From positions 1 through 64,000 of the forward strand of contig CBDBVB010000035.1 of assembly GCA_965212545.1 (NCBI GenBank): a DNA stretch of 64,000 nucleotides, written 5' to 3'. The notes beneath the pieces were generated by a model that ran no database searches, was not told where the DNA came from, and worked only from the letters and a program-made list of their open reading frames with translations. Positions 35,272-43,953 of this stretch are shown piece after piece. Each line of letters begins with the position of its first letter. Position 1 is the stretch's first letter. Made by a program: the position numbers and the translations under genes. This stretch comes from JABDIP01 sp965212545. Lineage in GTDB: Bacteria; Pseudomonadota; Alphaproteobacteria; DSM-16000; Inquilinaceae.

Positions 35272-36822
35272 TTATGCCGGCGTGAAGTTCCGGAAATTCA
35301 TCTGCCCGTCCGGCGAAATCTCCGGCTCAAAAGTGTCGCGATGGACGAAGGTCTCCGATTCATGAGTGATCCAGACATAGGCGCCGGTGTTCTCCATGAT
35401 CTCCTGCATGCGCAAATAGATGCGATGGCGCTCGTCGGAGTCGGTCTCGATCAGGCCCCTGTCGTAGAGATCGTCGAATTCCGGATCCGACCAGCGCTCC
35501 CAGTTCCACACGCCAACCTGGTCCTTCACGAACCATTGGAAGGGCTCATACGGGTCCGGTCCGGAGCCAAAGCGCATGAGCCAAAGCTCCAGGTCCTTCC
35601 ACGCCTCGCCCTTGGATTCCTGACCCATGTCCCAGAATGGGCCGGAATCCATCGGGACGACCCGTGCCTGGATGCCGACATCGGCCAGGTTCGCCTGAAT
35701 GACCTGGGCGGAGAGCATGCGCTCCTGCCGGTTGAGTGTGCGCAGATCAAGCTCGAGCCCCGACATGCCGGCGGCGCTCAGCAACTCCCTTGACTTCGCC
35801 GGGTTGTAGTCGAGCGCGGTCTCGTTGCGCTTGCCCACGAACCCAGGCGGCACGATGCCATAGGCCCGCTCGGTGATGCCGGAATAGGCCCCTTGAATGA
35901 TCGAGTCGACGTCGATGGCGTGTTGGATCGCCTGACGCACCCGAATGTCCTGCAGCTTGGGGTGCTCGGTGTTCATGCCGAGCCACATGTATTGCAGCGC
36001 CCCGGCCACGCGGAGCTTGCTGTTCGCCGGCGGGTTGGCGGTATAGCGGGCAACGGTCGCCGGCGTTATGAGCGCGATGTCGACCTCGCCAGCTTCGTAG
36101 GCAAGCTCCGCCGCCCTGTCCTCCTCGACGACGATATAGTTCACCTGGTCGAAATAGGGCGCCGGCCCGATCCAATCCGGATTGCGCGTGAAAACGATCC
36201 GCTGCTTCGGTGTCCAGTCGTAGACATAGGGTCCGCTGGTCGCCGGAATCTCGGTGGTGTATTTGCCGCCGACCGACTCCGTCGCCGCCTTGCTGACGAT
36301 GTACCCGGTGCTGCCGCACAGCGCCGAGAGCCAGATCGGTACGAACGGACGCTTCAGCACGATGGTGCCGCTGTATTCACCGTTCAGCTCGACGCTCTCC
36401 AGCGCCTCCCAATCGCCGCTCCAATCGCTCTCAAGCAGGCGCATGAGAGAGTACTGAACGTCGACCGCGGTGACCTCGCCGAAACCGTTGCTCCACTGGA
36501 AGCCGGGCTTGAGCTCGAATTCGATATGCAGCGGATCGCGCTGGGCAATCTGGGCGACATGCGGTGTCGGCGTCCAACCGAGCCGGCCGCCCTCATAGCT
36601 GTATTCGACCAGGCGCGGCATCAAGGCATTCTGAATGTCGATCTCGGCGCCGCCGACCATATAGCCGGGATCGAGGATCGACATGTCACGCTGCATCCGC
36701 GCGTTCAGGACCCGCTGGCCTTGCGCGAATGCCACCTGTGCGCCGGACCCGAAAACGGCCGAAGCGGCCAACCCGGTCGTGCCGGCGAGCAAATGTCGTC
36801 GGGAAAAGTTCGCTCCTGTCAT
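35272..36822 (-). CDS. ABC transporter substrate-binding protein, family 5
   Basis: A 516-residue periplasmic receptor of the DppA/OppA class. The start at 36822 (MTGANFSRRHLLAG) gives a clear twin-arginine signal (SRRHLL) followed by a hydrophobic core ending QVAFAQG, and is preceded by GGGAGGC; the longer upstream frame is discarded. Family segments include FELKPGFQWSNGFGEVTAVD and IQHAIDVDSIIQGAYSG. It heads the operon receptor-DppB-DppC-ATPase-S15 hydrolase. A peptide or peptide-like ligand fits the hydrolase, but this is an inference. Confidence 0.9.
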   Translation of the reverse strand: MTGANFSRRHLLAGTTGLAASAVFGSGAQVAFAQGQRVLNARMQRDMSILDPGYMVGGAEIDIQNALMPRLVEYSYEGGRLGWTPTPHVAQIAQRDPLHIEFELKPGFQWSNGFGEVTAVDVQYSLMRLLESDWSGDWEALESVELNGEYSGTIVLKRPFVPIWLSALCGSTGYIVSKAATESVGGKYTTEIPATSGPYVYDWTPKQRIVFTRNPDWIGPAPYFDQVNYIVVEEDRAAELAYEAGEVDIALITPATVARYTANPPANSKLRVAGALQYMWLGMNTEHPKLQDIRVRQAIQHAIDVDSIIQGAYSGITERAYGIVPPGFVGKRNETALDYNPAKSRELLSAAGMSGLELDLRTLNRQERMLSAQVIQANLADVGIQARVVPMDSGPFWDMGQESKGEAWKDLELWLMRFGSGPDPYEPFQWFVKDQVGVWNWERWSDPEFDDLYDRGLIETDSDERHRIYLRMQEIMENTGAYVWITHESETFVHRDTFEPEISPDGQMNFRNFTPA

Positions 36823-37152
36823 TGCTGCCTCCCTAGGCCAATTATTCAGTCTATTCAGATGGTCTTGCCTGTCTTGGGATCGCCATGGCCCTGGGCATTT
36901 CCCATGATGAGCATTATAGGCGCATTTTGAGGTCGAACAGAAATCGGCTTCACCCAACCGGAGAGAAGCCGCGTCAGGTTGAGGGGCCGTGGGGCCAGGA
37001 TCGCCACGCATCCTTGCTGGCCTCGGTGAGATTCGGTCAGATTCGACCGTCGTACCGGCCTGATCTGTTTGACCGGTCTGGGCATGATGGCGACCATCGC
37101 CCTCGACCTGGTCGACCTCGCGCTTGGGTTGCTGGCGTCGGTTGCTCCGCGA
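36823..37152. other. 330-bp intergenic region upstream of the binding-protein operon
   Basis: Holds the promoter of the minus-strand ABC-hydrolase operon and the 3' flank of the iclR-type gene. A GGGAGGC ribosome site lies next to 36822. AT-rich sequence around 36843-36860 could hold a -10, but no clear -35 is seen. A 5-bp GGCGA/TCGCC hairpin near 37088-37100 is weak. No protein-coding region is supported. Confidence 0.5.
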
Positions 37153-37935
37153 TCAGTCGGCGGTAATGTCGTAACGGTCTCGGCTCATCATCTTCTGGAC
37201 GTGCCGCGCCGTGCTCTCTAGCGCGTCCTCGACGTCGGGGCGCACCTCTTCGAAACGAGTCGTAGGGACTGGAACCGAGATCGAGTGCAGGTCGCCCGAC
37301 CAATCCCTGAATGCGATGCCCACGGCAGAAATCCCCGTGGTGTATTCATCGAGGTCGTACGCCAAGCCCGTTTCACGGATCCTCTCGAGCTGCGACATGA
37401 ATGCGGCAAGATCGCCTTCGATGCCCTGACGGCCCCATTCTTCCGTTGCCAGCTTTTGCGCCTCATCCTCGTGCAATCTCGCGAGGCAGGCGCGGCCGTT
37501 TGCCGTCGTCGTCAGGGGAAAAGCCTCACCCACCGATGAAACCGTGCGCAGCCTATGGGTGCCTGGGACCTGGTCGAGGAAGATCATGGCCGATCCGCGC
37601 AGCACCGAGAGATCGGTCGTCTCGCCGGTTGCCTGGGACAACTCGGTCAGCAACAGGCGGCAGCTTTCCACAATATTGTACCTCGCGGCTTCGGCGAGGG
37701 CGCTCAATTCGGGGCCCAGGCGAAGGCTGCCGCCATTTGCGCCGGATATGACCAGCCTCTCCTTCTGCAGGGCGCCGGCGATCCGCTGGACAGTCGAGCG
37801 GGGCAGATTCACGCGCTCGGCGATTCTGCCAAGGCTCAAGCCGGTCGGATCATCCTTCAAAGCACGCAGGATTGCGGCAGCCCGAGCGATGACCTGGATG
37901 CCGTGCCGCCCATTCTTTTCCGTTTGGTCAAGCAT
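37153..37935 (-). CDS. IclR-family transcriptional regulator
   Basis: About 260 residues: an N-terminal winged helix (VIARAAAILRALKDDPTGLS, then RIAERVNLPRSTVQRIAGAL) and the C-terminal IclR effector domain (MIFLDQVPGTHRLRT, ANGRACLARL, GISAVGIAFRD). The ATG at 37935 (MLDQTEK) has a GGGAAGAG ribosome site; ATG 37950 (MGRAQ) is the alternative. It is divergent from the 38152-53878 array and surrounded by four copies of a CCGCATTGTG-like element, so it very likely controls that array. Confidence 0.9.
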   Translation of the reverse strand: MLDQTEKNGRHGIQVIARAAAILRALKDDPTGLSLGRIAERVNLPRSTVQRIAGALQKERLVISGANGGSLRLGPELSALAEAARYNIVESCRLLLTELSQATGETTDLSVLRGSAMIFLDQVPGTHRLRTVSSVGEAFPLTTTANGRACLARLHEDEAQKLATEEWGRQGIEGDLAAFMSQLERIRETGLAYDLDEYTTGISAVGIAFRDWSGDLHSISVPVPTTRFEEVRPDVEDALESTARHVQKMMSRDRYDITAD

Positions 37936-38000
37936 TTGCGCTCTTCCCATCAGTCGCCGGCGATTCCGATTGCCGGAGCCATGTGCAGAGTCCTTATGTC

Positions 38001-38076
38001 CCACAATGTGGTACAGGGCAACCGCATTGTAAACTTCTTATTGACCGCATTGTGGGCGTAGTGTATCACAATACGG
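38001..38076. promoter_or_regulatory. Four half-site cluster for the IclR regulator
   Basis: A CCGCATTGTG-like element appears four times: inverted at 38002-38011 (CACAATGTGG), direct at 38022-38031 and 38045-38054, and inverted at 38067-38076 (CACAATACGG). The two direct copies are 23 bp apart, about two helical turns. The last two form a convergent inverted pair over the predicted promoter of the plus-strand array. Confidence 0.65.
38041..38069 (+). promoter_or_regulatory. Predicted promoter of the plus-strand catabolic array
   Basis: TTGACC (38041-38046), a 17-base spacer and TATCAC (38064-38069). Both hexamers touch half-sites of the IclR element cluster, consistent with direct regulation. 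Confidence 0.5.
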
Positions 38077-38151
38077 GACAGAGGAGAGGGTCTTCTCTGC
38101 AGGTCCGAAAAGCAGAACGCCGGCCCGCCGGCGACTAGGGGAGGTGATCCG

Positions 38152-38988
38152 ATGGTCGAAATCCGCGGCATCGAGTTCCAGGGAAACACTGACAACGACA
38201 TGGGGTTGCAGTTTCACAACCTCAGCCACCGCTTCGGATATCAGTGCCCCAACTGGCCATATTTCCGCGACGTGCGGATCGAACGGATGCACTACATGGC
38301 CAAGTCTGGCGTTCTGAGCCAGACGCTCACCACGACCATGCACGTCACCACCCACATCGACGCGCCGGCGCACGTGGTGCAGGGCACGCCGTTCATCGAC
38401 GAGGTGCCGCTGCCGCATTTCTTCGGATCGGGCATCGTTGTTTCGATTCCGAAGCAGAAATGGGAGTCGATCACCGCCGACGATCTGGAAAGAGCCTGCG
38501 GCCACGCGATCCGCAAGAACGACGTCCTCATCATCAACACGGGCTGGCATCATCAGTACGAGGATGGCGACTATTTCGCCTATTGCCCGGGACTTGTGCC
38601 CTCTGCAGGAGAATGGATGGTGGAGAAGGGCGTCAAGGTGGTCGGGCATGACACCCAGGCCAACGACCACCCGCTGTCCACCGCGATCGGCCCGCACCGC
38701 AACGGTCCGCTGCTGCCGCATCTTGCCGAGGAGTACAAGGAATGGTCGGGCGGCCGCACATGGGATGAGGATTTCCCGGAATGGGAACCGGTGCATAGGA
38801 TACTCTTCAAGGAAGGCATCCTCGGCATCGAGAACGTCGGCGGCGACCTGGATGCGGTCACCGGCAAGCGCTGCACCTTCGCGTTCTTCCCCTGGAACTG
38901 GGATCGCGGCGACGGCTGCATCATCCGCCTCGTAGCGATGATCGACAAAAGTCAGAACTACCGGATCGAGGCCGGCGAGGAATTCTGA
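38152..38988 (+). CDS. Cyclase-family (kynurenine formamidase-like) metal hydrolase
   Basis: A 278-residue protein of the cyclase/KynB-like family, which uses metal to hydrolyse amides, formamides or cyclic esters. The metal motif is TTTMHVTTHIDAPAHV near residues 60-75 (H-x-x-T-H-x-D-x-P-x-H), with a second histidine region in VVGHDTQANDHPL near 163 and an acidic EDFPEWEPVHR. It is the first gene after the IclR-controlled promoter, with GGGGAGG upstream of the ATG. Its substrate is unknown; opening a cyclic amide or lactone early in the pathway is an inference. Confidence 0.85.
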   Translation: MVEIRGIEFQGNTDNDMGLQFHNLSHRFGYQCPNWPYFRDVRIERMHYMAKSGVLSQTLTTTMHVTTHIDAPAHVVQGTPFIDEVPLPHFFGSGIVVSIPKQKWESITADDLERACGHAIRKNDVLIINTGWHHQYEDGDYFAYCPGLVPSAGEWMVEKGVKVVGHDTQANDHPLSTAIGPHRNGPLLPHLAEEYKEWSGGRTWDEDFPEWEPVHRILFKEGILGIENVGGDLDAVTGKRCTFAFFPWNWDRGDGCIIRLVAMIDKSQNYRIEAGEEF

Positions 38989-39051
38989 ACCTGGAAGCTG
39001 CCGGGCAAGCGGCGGCCCCGAAACAAACGCCTGCGCCTGAGGAGGAGAGCC

Positions 39052-39396
39052 ATGCATCTGAAGCGTTTTCAGGACGCGCAGCCCTATGAGGCGCCCAATC
39101 ATTTCGGCGTCGTGGGCCTGCGATTACAGGGCTTCGAAGAAAACGGCCCCACCAACCAGTGGCTTGGCCTCAGCCAGTTTCTCCCAGGCGGTGGCGCTGG
39201 ACCGGATGCGACGCCGTTCGAGAAGGTCTACGTCGTGCTCGAGGGCGAGATGACCGTAATCGTTGAAGGGCAGGAGACCGTTCTCGGCAAGTATGACAGC
39301 TGCACCATTGCCCCGGGGGAAGTCCGCAAGATCGAGAACCGGCGCAATGATGTGTGCACAATGCTCGTCGTCATCCCCTATCCACCGGAGGCATGA
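39052..39396 (+). CDS. Small cupin-domain protein
   Basis: A 114-residue single-cupin protein. The two cupin motifs are partly recognisable: ATPFEKVYVVLEGEMTVIVE (motif 1, with a reduced histidine set) and DSCTIAPGEVRKIENR (motif 2). Such proteins can be small isomerases, dioxygenases or ligand binders. Its position, with GAGGAGAG before the ATG and only three bases before the SDR gene, shows it belongs to the operon. A binding role is possible because few metal-ligand histidines are seen. The function is unknown. Confidence 0.8.
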   Translation: MHLKRFQDAQPYEAPNHFGVVGLRLQGFEENGPTNQWLGLSQFLPGGGAGPDATPFEKVYVVLEGEMTVIVEGQETVLGKYDSCTIAPGEVRKIENRRNDVCTMLVVIPYPPEA

Positions 39397-39399
39397 GAG

Positions 39400-40197
39400 A
39401 TGAATGTCATGGCAAATCCGCTCTCAATGTTCGACGTAAAGGACAAAGTGGCGCTTATCACCGGCGCTTCGGGAGCCTTCGGGATGGTTGCCGCCCGCGT
39501 TCTGGCCGGAGCCGGATGCAGGCTTGTGTTGGCGGCGGGCAACGCCGGCGCGCTGGCTGAGATTGCCGATGAATGCCGCGAGACCGGCGCCGATGTGACC
39601 GAGGTCAACACCCGCCCCAATGACGAGACCGCATGTGACGCGATGGTCGCGGAAGCACTGGCAGCTTACGGTTCGCTGGACATCCTGGTCGTTGCGTCGG
39701 GCATGAACAAGGTTGCGTTGATCAACGACATGGCACCCGAGGCCTTTGCCGCGGTCATGGACGCCAATGTGACCCAGAGCTGGCTGCTGGCCAGGGCCGC
39801 CGCCAAGCAGATGAAGGCGCAGGGCAAAGGTGGAAAGATCGTTCTTGTGTCCTCGGCGCGCGGATTGCTGGGTCATCCGGCGGGCTACACGGCCTATTGT
39901 GCGTCCAAGGCGGCCGTCGACGGAATCACCAAGGCGCTTGGCTGCGAGTTGGGGCCGACGGGTATCACGGTCAATGCGATCGCGCCGACCGTGTTCCGCT
40001 CGCCACTCACCGGCTGGATGTTCGAGGACACCGAAGACGCCAAGAAGGTTCGCGACGGTTTCCTGACCCGCGTGCCGAAGGGCCGGCTTGGGGAGCCAGA
40101 GGACCTCGCCGGCCCGCTGCTCTTCCTCGCCTCCAAGGCGTCGGATTTCTACACTGGTCATATTCTTTACGCCGATGGCGGCTACACGGCGGGCTGA
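39400..40197 (+). CDS. Short-chain dehydrogenase/reductase (SDR)
   Basis: A 265-residue classical SDR. NAD(P)-binding TGASGAFG (residues 20-27), the N-x-A-region equivalent in LVVASGMNKV, catalytic Ser in LVSSARG, and Tyr/Lys in YTAYCASKAAVDG (YxxxK). It oxidises or reduces a hydroxyl/keto group. The ATG at 39400 is three bases after the cupin stop, with GGAGG upstream. It may perform a first oxidation in the unknown pathway, complementary to the downstream 3-hydroxyacyl-CoA-type dehydrogenase. Confidence 0.9.
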   Translation: MNVMANPLSMFDVKDKVALITGASGAFGMVAARVLAGAGCRLVLAAGNAGALAEIADECRETGADVTEVNTRPNDETACDAMVAEALAAYGSLDILVVASGMNKVALINDMAPEAFAAVMDANVTQSWLLARAAAKQMKAQGKGGKIVLVSSARGLLGHPAGYTAYCASKAAVDGITKALGCELGPTGITVNAIAPTVFRSPLTGWMFEDTEDAKKVRDGFLTRVPKGRLGEPEDLAGPLLFLASKASDFYTGHILYADGGYTAG

Positions 40198-40200
40198 ACG

Positions 40201-41127
40201 ATGGAGCGCGACATTCGGACGGCGGTGATCGGCGCGGGGCTCATGGGCCACGGCATCGCGCTTACGCTGGCACGCGCCGGGCAGTATGTGGCGATCACCG
40301 ACCCGCATGACGAGACACTCGCCAGCGCGCCTGCCCGTATCTCCGACAGCCTTAGGGCGCTCGGCGCGACCGAGGCCGAGATCGAAACGACGCTGGAGAG
40401 AATCGAGCTCTGCAGTTCGGTGAGCGCAACGGTCCGGGAGTCCCTCTTCGTGTTCGAGGCGGCGCCGGAGAAGCTGCCGCTCAAGCAGCAGATATTCGCG
40501 GAGATCGAAGAGCACGCGCCCGCGGATGCGGCGCTCGCGTCGAATACCTCGGTTATTCAGATCACGAAAATAATGGCGGGGCTGAAGAGCCGGCATCGGG
40601 CGCTTGGCACCCATTGGTGGAACCCGCCGCACATGATACCCCTCGTCGAGGTGGTGAAAACAGAGTGGACCGACGACGGCGTCGCGGCCCGGATGATGTC
40701 GCTTCTGAAGGATGCCGGAAAGACGCCGGTGATGGTCGAGAAGGATGTGCCGGGATTCATCGGCAACCGCCTTCAGCACGCGCTCTGGCGCGAGGCGATC
40801 AGCCTTGTCGAGAACGGGATCTGCGACGCCAAGGCCGTGGACACCGTCATCAAGTCGAGCTTCGGCCGGCGCCTGGCCGTGCTCGGACCGCTCGAGAATG
40901 CCGACCTCGTCGGGACCGACCTTACGCTCGACATCCACGAAAACGTACTGTTCGACCTGGAGAGCCGACCCGAACCGTCCCCGTACCTCCGAAAGCTGGT
41001 CGAGAACGGCCGTCTGGGCATGAAATCCGGACAGGGCTTTCGGACGTGGACCGAGGACGAGGCGAAGTCCGTGCGGGACCGGGTCACCCGACACCTCAAG
41101 AAGCTCGAGGGCATTCTGAACGGTTAA
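40201..41127 (+). CDS. 3-hydroxyacyl-CoA/L-carnitine-dehydrogenase-type NAD-dependent dehydrogenase
   Basis: A 308-residue member of the 3-hydroxyacyl-CoA dehydrogenase superfamily. The N-terminal Rossmann domain has VIGAGLMGHGIA (residues 9-20); SNTSVIQI and the catalytic GTHWWNPPHMIPLVEVV region (His in THWWNP) follow, then the helical domain begins VPGFIGNRLQHALWREAI. The pattern parallels the carnitine dehydrogenase at 16348-17772 but without the thioesterase half. It would oxidise a 3-hydroxy acid to a 3-keto acid for the BKACE at 45845, four genes further on. Four bases after the SDR gene. Confidence 0.88.
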   Translation: MERDIRTAVIGAGLMGHGIALTLARAGQYVAITDPHDETLASAPARISDSLRALGATEAEIETTLERIELCSSVSATVRESLFVFEAAPEKLPLKQQIFAEIEEHAPADAALASNTSVIQITKIMAGLKSRHRALGTHWWNPPHMIPLVEVVKTEWTDDGVAARMMSLLKDAGKTPVMVEKDVPGFIGNRLQHALWREAISLVENGICDAKAVDTVIKSSFGRRLAVLGPLENADLVGTDLTLDIHENVLFDLESRPEPSPYLRKLVENGRLGMKSGQGFRTWTEDEAKSVRDRVTRHLKKLEGILNG

Positions 41128-41181
41128 ACCGAACGACTAATCGAACACTCGGGACCAACCCGGGACACTTGGGAGGAGACC

Positions 41182-42459
41182 ATGAAGAAGACGATCCAAC
41201 ACCCCACGCGACGCGGCCTGCTGATCGGCGGGACAGCGGCGCTCGCCGCGCCCGCGATCCTGCGCGGTACGCGAGCCTACGCCGCCAATCCCACCCTGCG
41301 TATTGGCCATGTGAGTCCGCGCACCGGTCCGCTCGCCGGATTTGCCGAGGCCGACGACTATGTGCTTGAGGCGATCGGCCGGACCTTCGCGGCGGGTCTC
41401 GAGAACAACGGCAAGACCTGGGAAGTCGAGATTATCTCGAAGGACAGCCAGTCGAACCCGAACCGCGCCGCGGAGGTTGCCGCGGACCTGATGCTGGGCG
41501 ATGAGGTCGACATCATCGTCGCAGCCTCGACGCCCGACACCACGAACCCCGTGGCCGACCAGGCCGAGGTCAACGAGGTGCCGTGCATCACCACCGATTG
41601 CCCCTGGCAGCCCTATTTCTTCGGCCGAAACGGCGTGCCGGGTGAAGGCTTCGAGAACACCTACCACTTCTTCTGGGGACTCGAGGACGTGATCGCCGCT
41701 TTCCTCGACATGTGGGGCAAGAGCGGTGTGTCCAAGACGGTCGGGGGGCTCTTCCCCAACGACGCCGACGGCAACGCCTGGGGCCATCCGGAACTGGGCC
41801 TCCCCAAGCCTTTGGCGGAGGCGGGCTATTCGCTTACCGATCCTGGCCGCTACCAGCCGCTGTCAGACGATTTTTCCAACCAGATCGCGGCCTTCAAGGC
41901 GGCGGGCTGCGAGATCGTCACCGGCAACATGATCCCGCCCGATTTCGCGACTTTCTGGTCGCAGTCGGCGCAGCAGGGTTTCAACCCCAAGGTCGTGACC
42001 ATCGGCAAGGCGCTCCTTTTCCCGTCGGTGATCGAGTCGCTCGGCCAGCGCGGCGACGGGCTTAGCTCCGAGGTCTGGTGGTCGCCGGCGCATCCCTTCT
42101 CGTCCTCGCTGACGGGCGCCAGTGCGCGCGAGCTGGCCGAAGGTTACATGGCGGCATCCGGCCGGCCCTGGACCCAGCCGATCGGCTTCAAGCACGCGCT
42201 TTTCGAAGTCGTGGCTGATGTCATCAAGCGCTCCGAGGATCTTGAAGACCCGACGGCCATCGTTGCGGCCATCGCGGCGACCGACCTCGACACCATCGTC
42301 GGCCCGGTCAATTGGGCGAACGGCCCGATCAACAACGTGACCAAAACTCCGCTTGTTGCCGGTCAGTGGCAGCGCGAAGGAGATGGGTTCGACCTGAAGA
42401 TCGTGGCGAATTCGGCGGCACCTGAGATCCCGCTCACGGGCGAGTTGAAGCTGCTCTGA
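41182..42459 (+). CDS. ABC transporter substrate-binding protein, branched-chain amino acid type (LivJ-like)
   Basis: A 425-residue periplasmic-binding protein of the Leu/Ile/Val type. A twin-arginine signal (TRRGLLIGG) and an AYA cleavage region precede the mature domain (LRIGHVSPRTGPLAGFAEAD). The fold uses two Rossmann lobes; VVAASTPDT-like sequence near residue 110 is typical. The family binds amino acids, amides, urea and aromatic acids, so the ligand is not necessarily an amino acid. A strong stem-loop follows before the ATPase genes. Confidence 0.9.
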   Translation: MKKTIQHPTRRGLLIGGTAALAAPAILRGTRAYAANPTLRIGHVSPRTGPLAGFAEADDYVLEAIGRTFAAGLENNGKTWEVEIISKDSQSNPNRAAEVAADLMLGDEVDIIVAASTPDTTNPVADQAEVNEVPCITTDCPWQPYFFGRNGVPGEGFENTYHFFWGLEDVIAAFLDMWGKSGVSKTVGGLFPNDADGNAWGHPELGLPKPLAEAGYSLTDPGRYQPLSDDFSNQIAAFKAAGCEIVTGNMIPPDFATFWSQSAQQGFNPKVVTIGKALLFPSVIESLGQRGDGLSSEVWWSPAHPFSSSLTGASARELAEGYMAASGRPWTQPIGFKHALFEVVADVIKRSEDLEDPTAIVAAIAATDLDTIVGPVNWANGPINNVTKTPLVAGQWQREGDGFDLKIVANSAAPEIPLTGELKLL

Positions 42460-42474
42460 CTCCGACAGCACAAC

Positions 42475-42498
42475 GCGGCGCCGGATCGCCGGCGCCGC
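42475..42498 (+). terminator. Perfect 10-bp stem-loop after the LivJ-like gene
   Basis: GCGGCGCCGG (42475-42484) pairs with CCGGCGCCGC (42489-42498) around a 4-base loop, between the receptor and LivG-like genes. There is no T-tract, so an attenuating or 3'-protective hairpin is likely. Confidence 0.65.
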
Positions 42499-42523
42499 CG
42501 CAGCACCGAGAACAGAGGCGACA

Positions 42524-43252
42524 ATGTCCGCAATTCTCCGGCTGGACAATCTGACAAAGGCGTTCGGGGCCGTGAGGGTCGCCGACGACCTCAGCTTTGA
42601 CCTGACCGCCGGCGAGGCGCTCGGGGTCATCGGCCCAAACGGCGCGGGCAAGACCTCGATGTTCAACCTGATCACGGGGACGCTGGCGCCGAACAGCGGC
42701 CATGTCCAATTCGACGGGCGGGACGTGACCGGGCTCAACGCCGCGACCCGAAGCCGCATGGGCATGGCGCGGAGTTTCCAGGTGCCGCAACCTTTCTCCG
42801 GGCTGACAGTCTTCGAGAACGCCATGATCGCGGCCACCCAGGCCGCTGGATTGCGCGGCCACGAGGCCGAGCGGCTGTGCCTCCAAGTGCTGGACCAGAC
42901 CGGTCTTCTGTCCAAGGCCAACAACATCGCCGGCGGCCTGACGCTGCTGGATCGCAAGCGTCTGGAGATGACCCGCGCGTTGTGCGCCAGACCGAAGCTG
43001 TTGCTCCTCGATGAGATCGCGGGCGGATTGACCGAGGCTGAATGCACTTCGCTGGTGCAGACCATCAAGGACATTCACGCATCTGGCGTTTCGATCATCT
43101 GGATCGAGCACGTCGTGCACGCGCTGCTGGCCGTGGTCGACCGGCTGATCGTGATCGATTTCGGGAAGATGATTGCCGAGGGCGACCCCAAGGAGGTCAT
43201 GGAAAGCCGCGAGGTTCAGGAAATCTACCTGGGGATCGAAGTCGATGCCTGA
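42524..43252 (+). CDS. ABC transporter ATPase, LivG-like
   Basis: A 242-residue nucleotide-binding subunit. Walker A GPNGAGKTS (about residue 40), Q-loop region, an atypical signature (NNIAGGLTLLDRKRLEMTRA) in which the usual LSxGxQ is LTLLDRK, as in many LivG proteins (LSYGQQR/LPYGxQR variants), and Walker B LLLLDEIAGGLTEAE. It partners LivF (eight-base overlap) and the LivH/LivM permeases. Confidence 0.9.
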   Translation: MSAILRLDNLTKAFGAVRVADDLSFDLTAGEALGVIGPNGAGKTSMFNLITGTLAPNSGHVQFDGRDVTGLNAATRSRMGMARSFQVPQPFSGLTVFENAMIAATQAAGLRGHEAERLCLQVLDQTGLLSKANNIAGGLTLLDRKRLEMTRALCARPKLLLLDEIAGGLTEAECTSLVQTIKDIHASGVSIIWIEHVVHALLAVVDRLIVIDFGKMIAEGDPKEVMESREVQEIYLGIEVDA

Positions 43253-43952
43253 GCCGATCCTGAGCATATCCGGGCTCAATGCCCATTACGGCGACTTCCA
43301 GGCGCTCTACGATCTGAACCTGATGGTGGCCGAGGGCGAAGTATTGGCGATCATCGGAGCGAACGGTGCCGGGAAGACGACGCTGTTGCGCTCGATTGCC
43401 AGCCTGATCCACAACGAAGCGGAGCAGATTCGCTATCGGGGCCAGGCCATCGGCGCACTCCGAGCCGATCAGGTAGCTGGATTCGGGATCGCTCTGGTGC
43501 CCGAAGGGCGGCAGCTGTTTCCGTCTCTTTCGGTCGAGGAGAACCTGTTGCTCGGGGGGCGCATCAAGCGACCCGGTCCATGGTCGCTGGAGGCCGTATT
43601 CGAGCTCTTCCCGGTCCTCAAGGAACGCCGTGCGCAGGCCTCGACCTCGCTCTCCGGCGGCCAGCAGCAGATGGTCGCGATCGGCCGCGCGCTGATGGCG
43701 AACCCTGACCTGATCCTGTTCGACGAAATCAGCCTCGGTCTCGCGCCCATCATCATCAAGGACATCTATGACGCCCTGCCCGGCATCGTCGGCGGCGGCA
43801 TGAGCGCGGTGATCGTGGAACAGGACATCACCAAGGCCCTCTCGGTCTCGTCGCGGGTCTATTGCCTGCAGGAGGGGCGCGTATCGCTGGAGGGTGTCTC
43901 GGACGCTGTCTCGCGGGAAGACATCTCACGCGCCTATTTCGGGATCGAATGA
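43245..43952 (+). CDS. ABC transporter ATPase, LivF-like
   Basis: A 235-residue ATPase. Walker A GANGAGKTT (about residue 40), signature LSGGQQQM and Walker B LILFDEISLGLAP, all typical of LivF. The ATG at 43245 overlaps the LivG stop by eight bases; an upstream extension of the frame lies inside livG and is not used. It lies one base before the LivH start. Confidence 0.92.
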   Translation: MPEPILSISGLNAHYGDFQALYDLNLMVAEGEVLAIIGANGAGKTTLLRSIASLIHNEAEQIRYRGQAIGALRADQVAGFGIALVPEGRQLFPSLSVEENLLLGGRIKRPGPWSLEAVFELFPVLKERRAQASTSLSGGQQQMVAIGRALMANPDLILFDEISLGLAPIIIKDIYDALPGIVGGGMSAVIVEQDITKALSVSSRVYCLQEGRVSLEGVSDAVSREDISRAYFGIE

Positions 43953-43953
43953 C

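Noticed and set aside
39424..41094. A 556-codon minus-strand frame opposite the SDR and dehydrogenase genes
   Set aside because: It has no family motif, and the plus-strand genes have full catalytic motifs and tight operon spacing.
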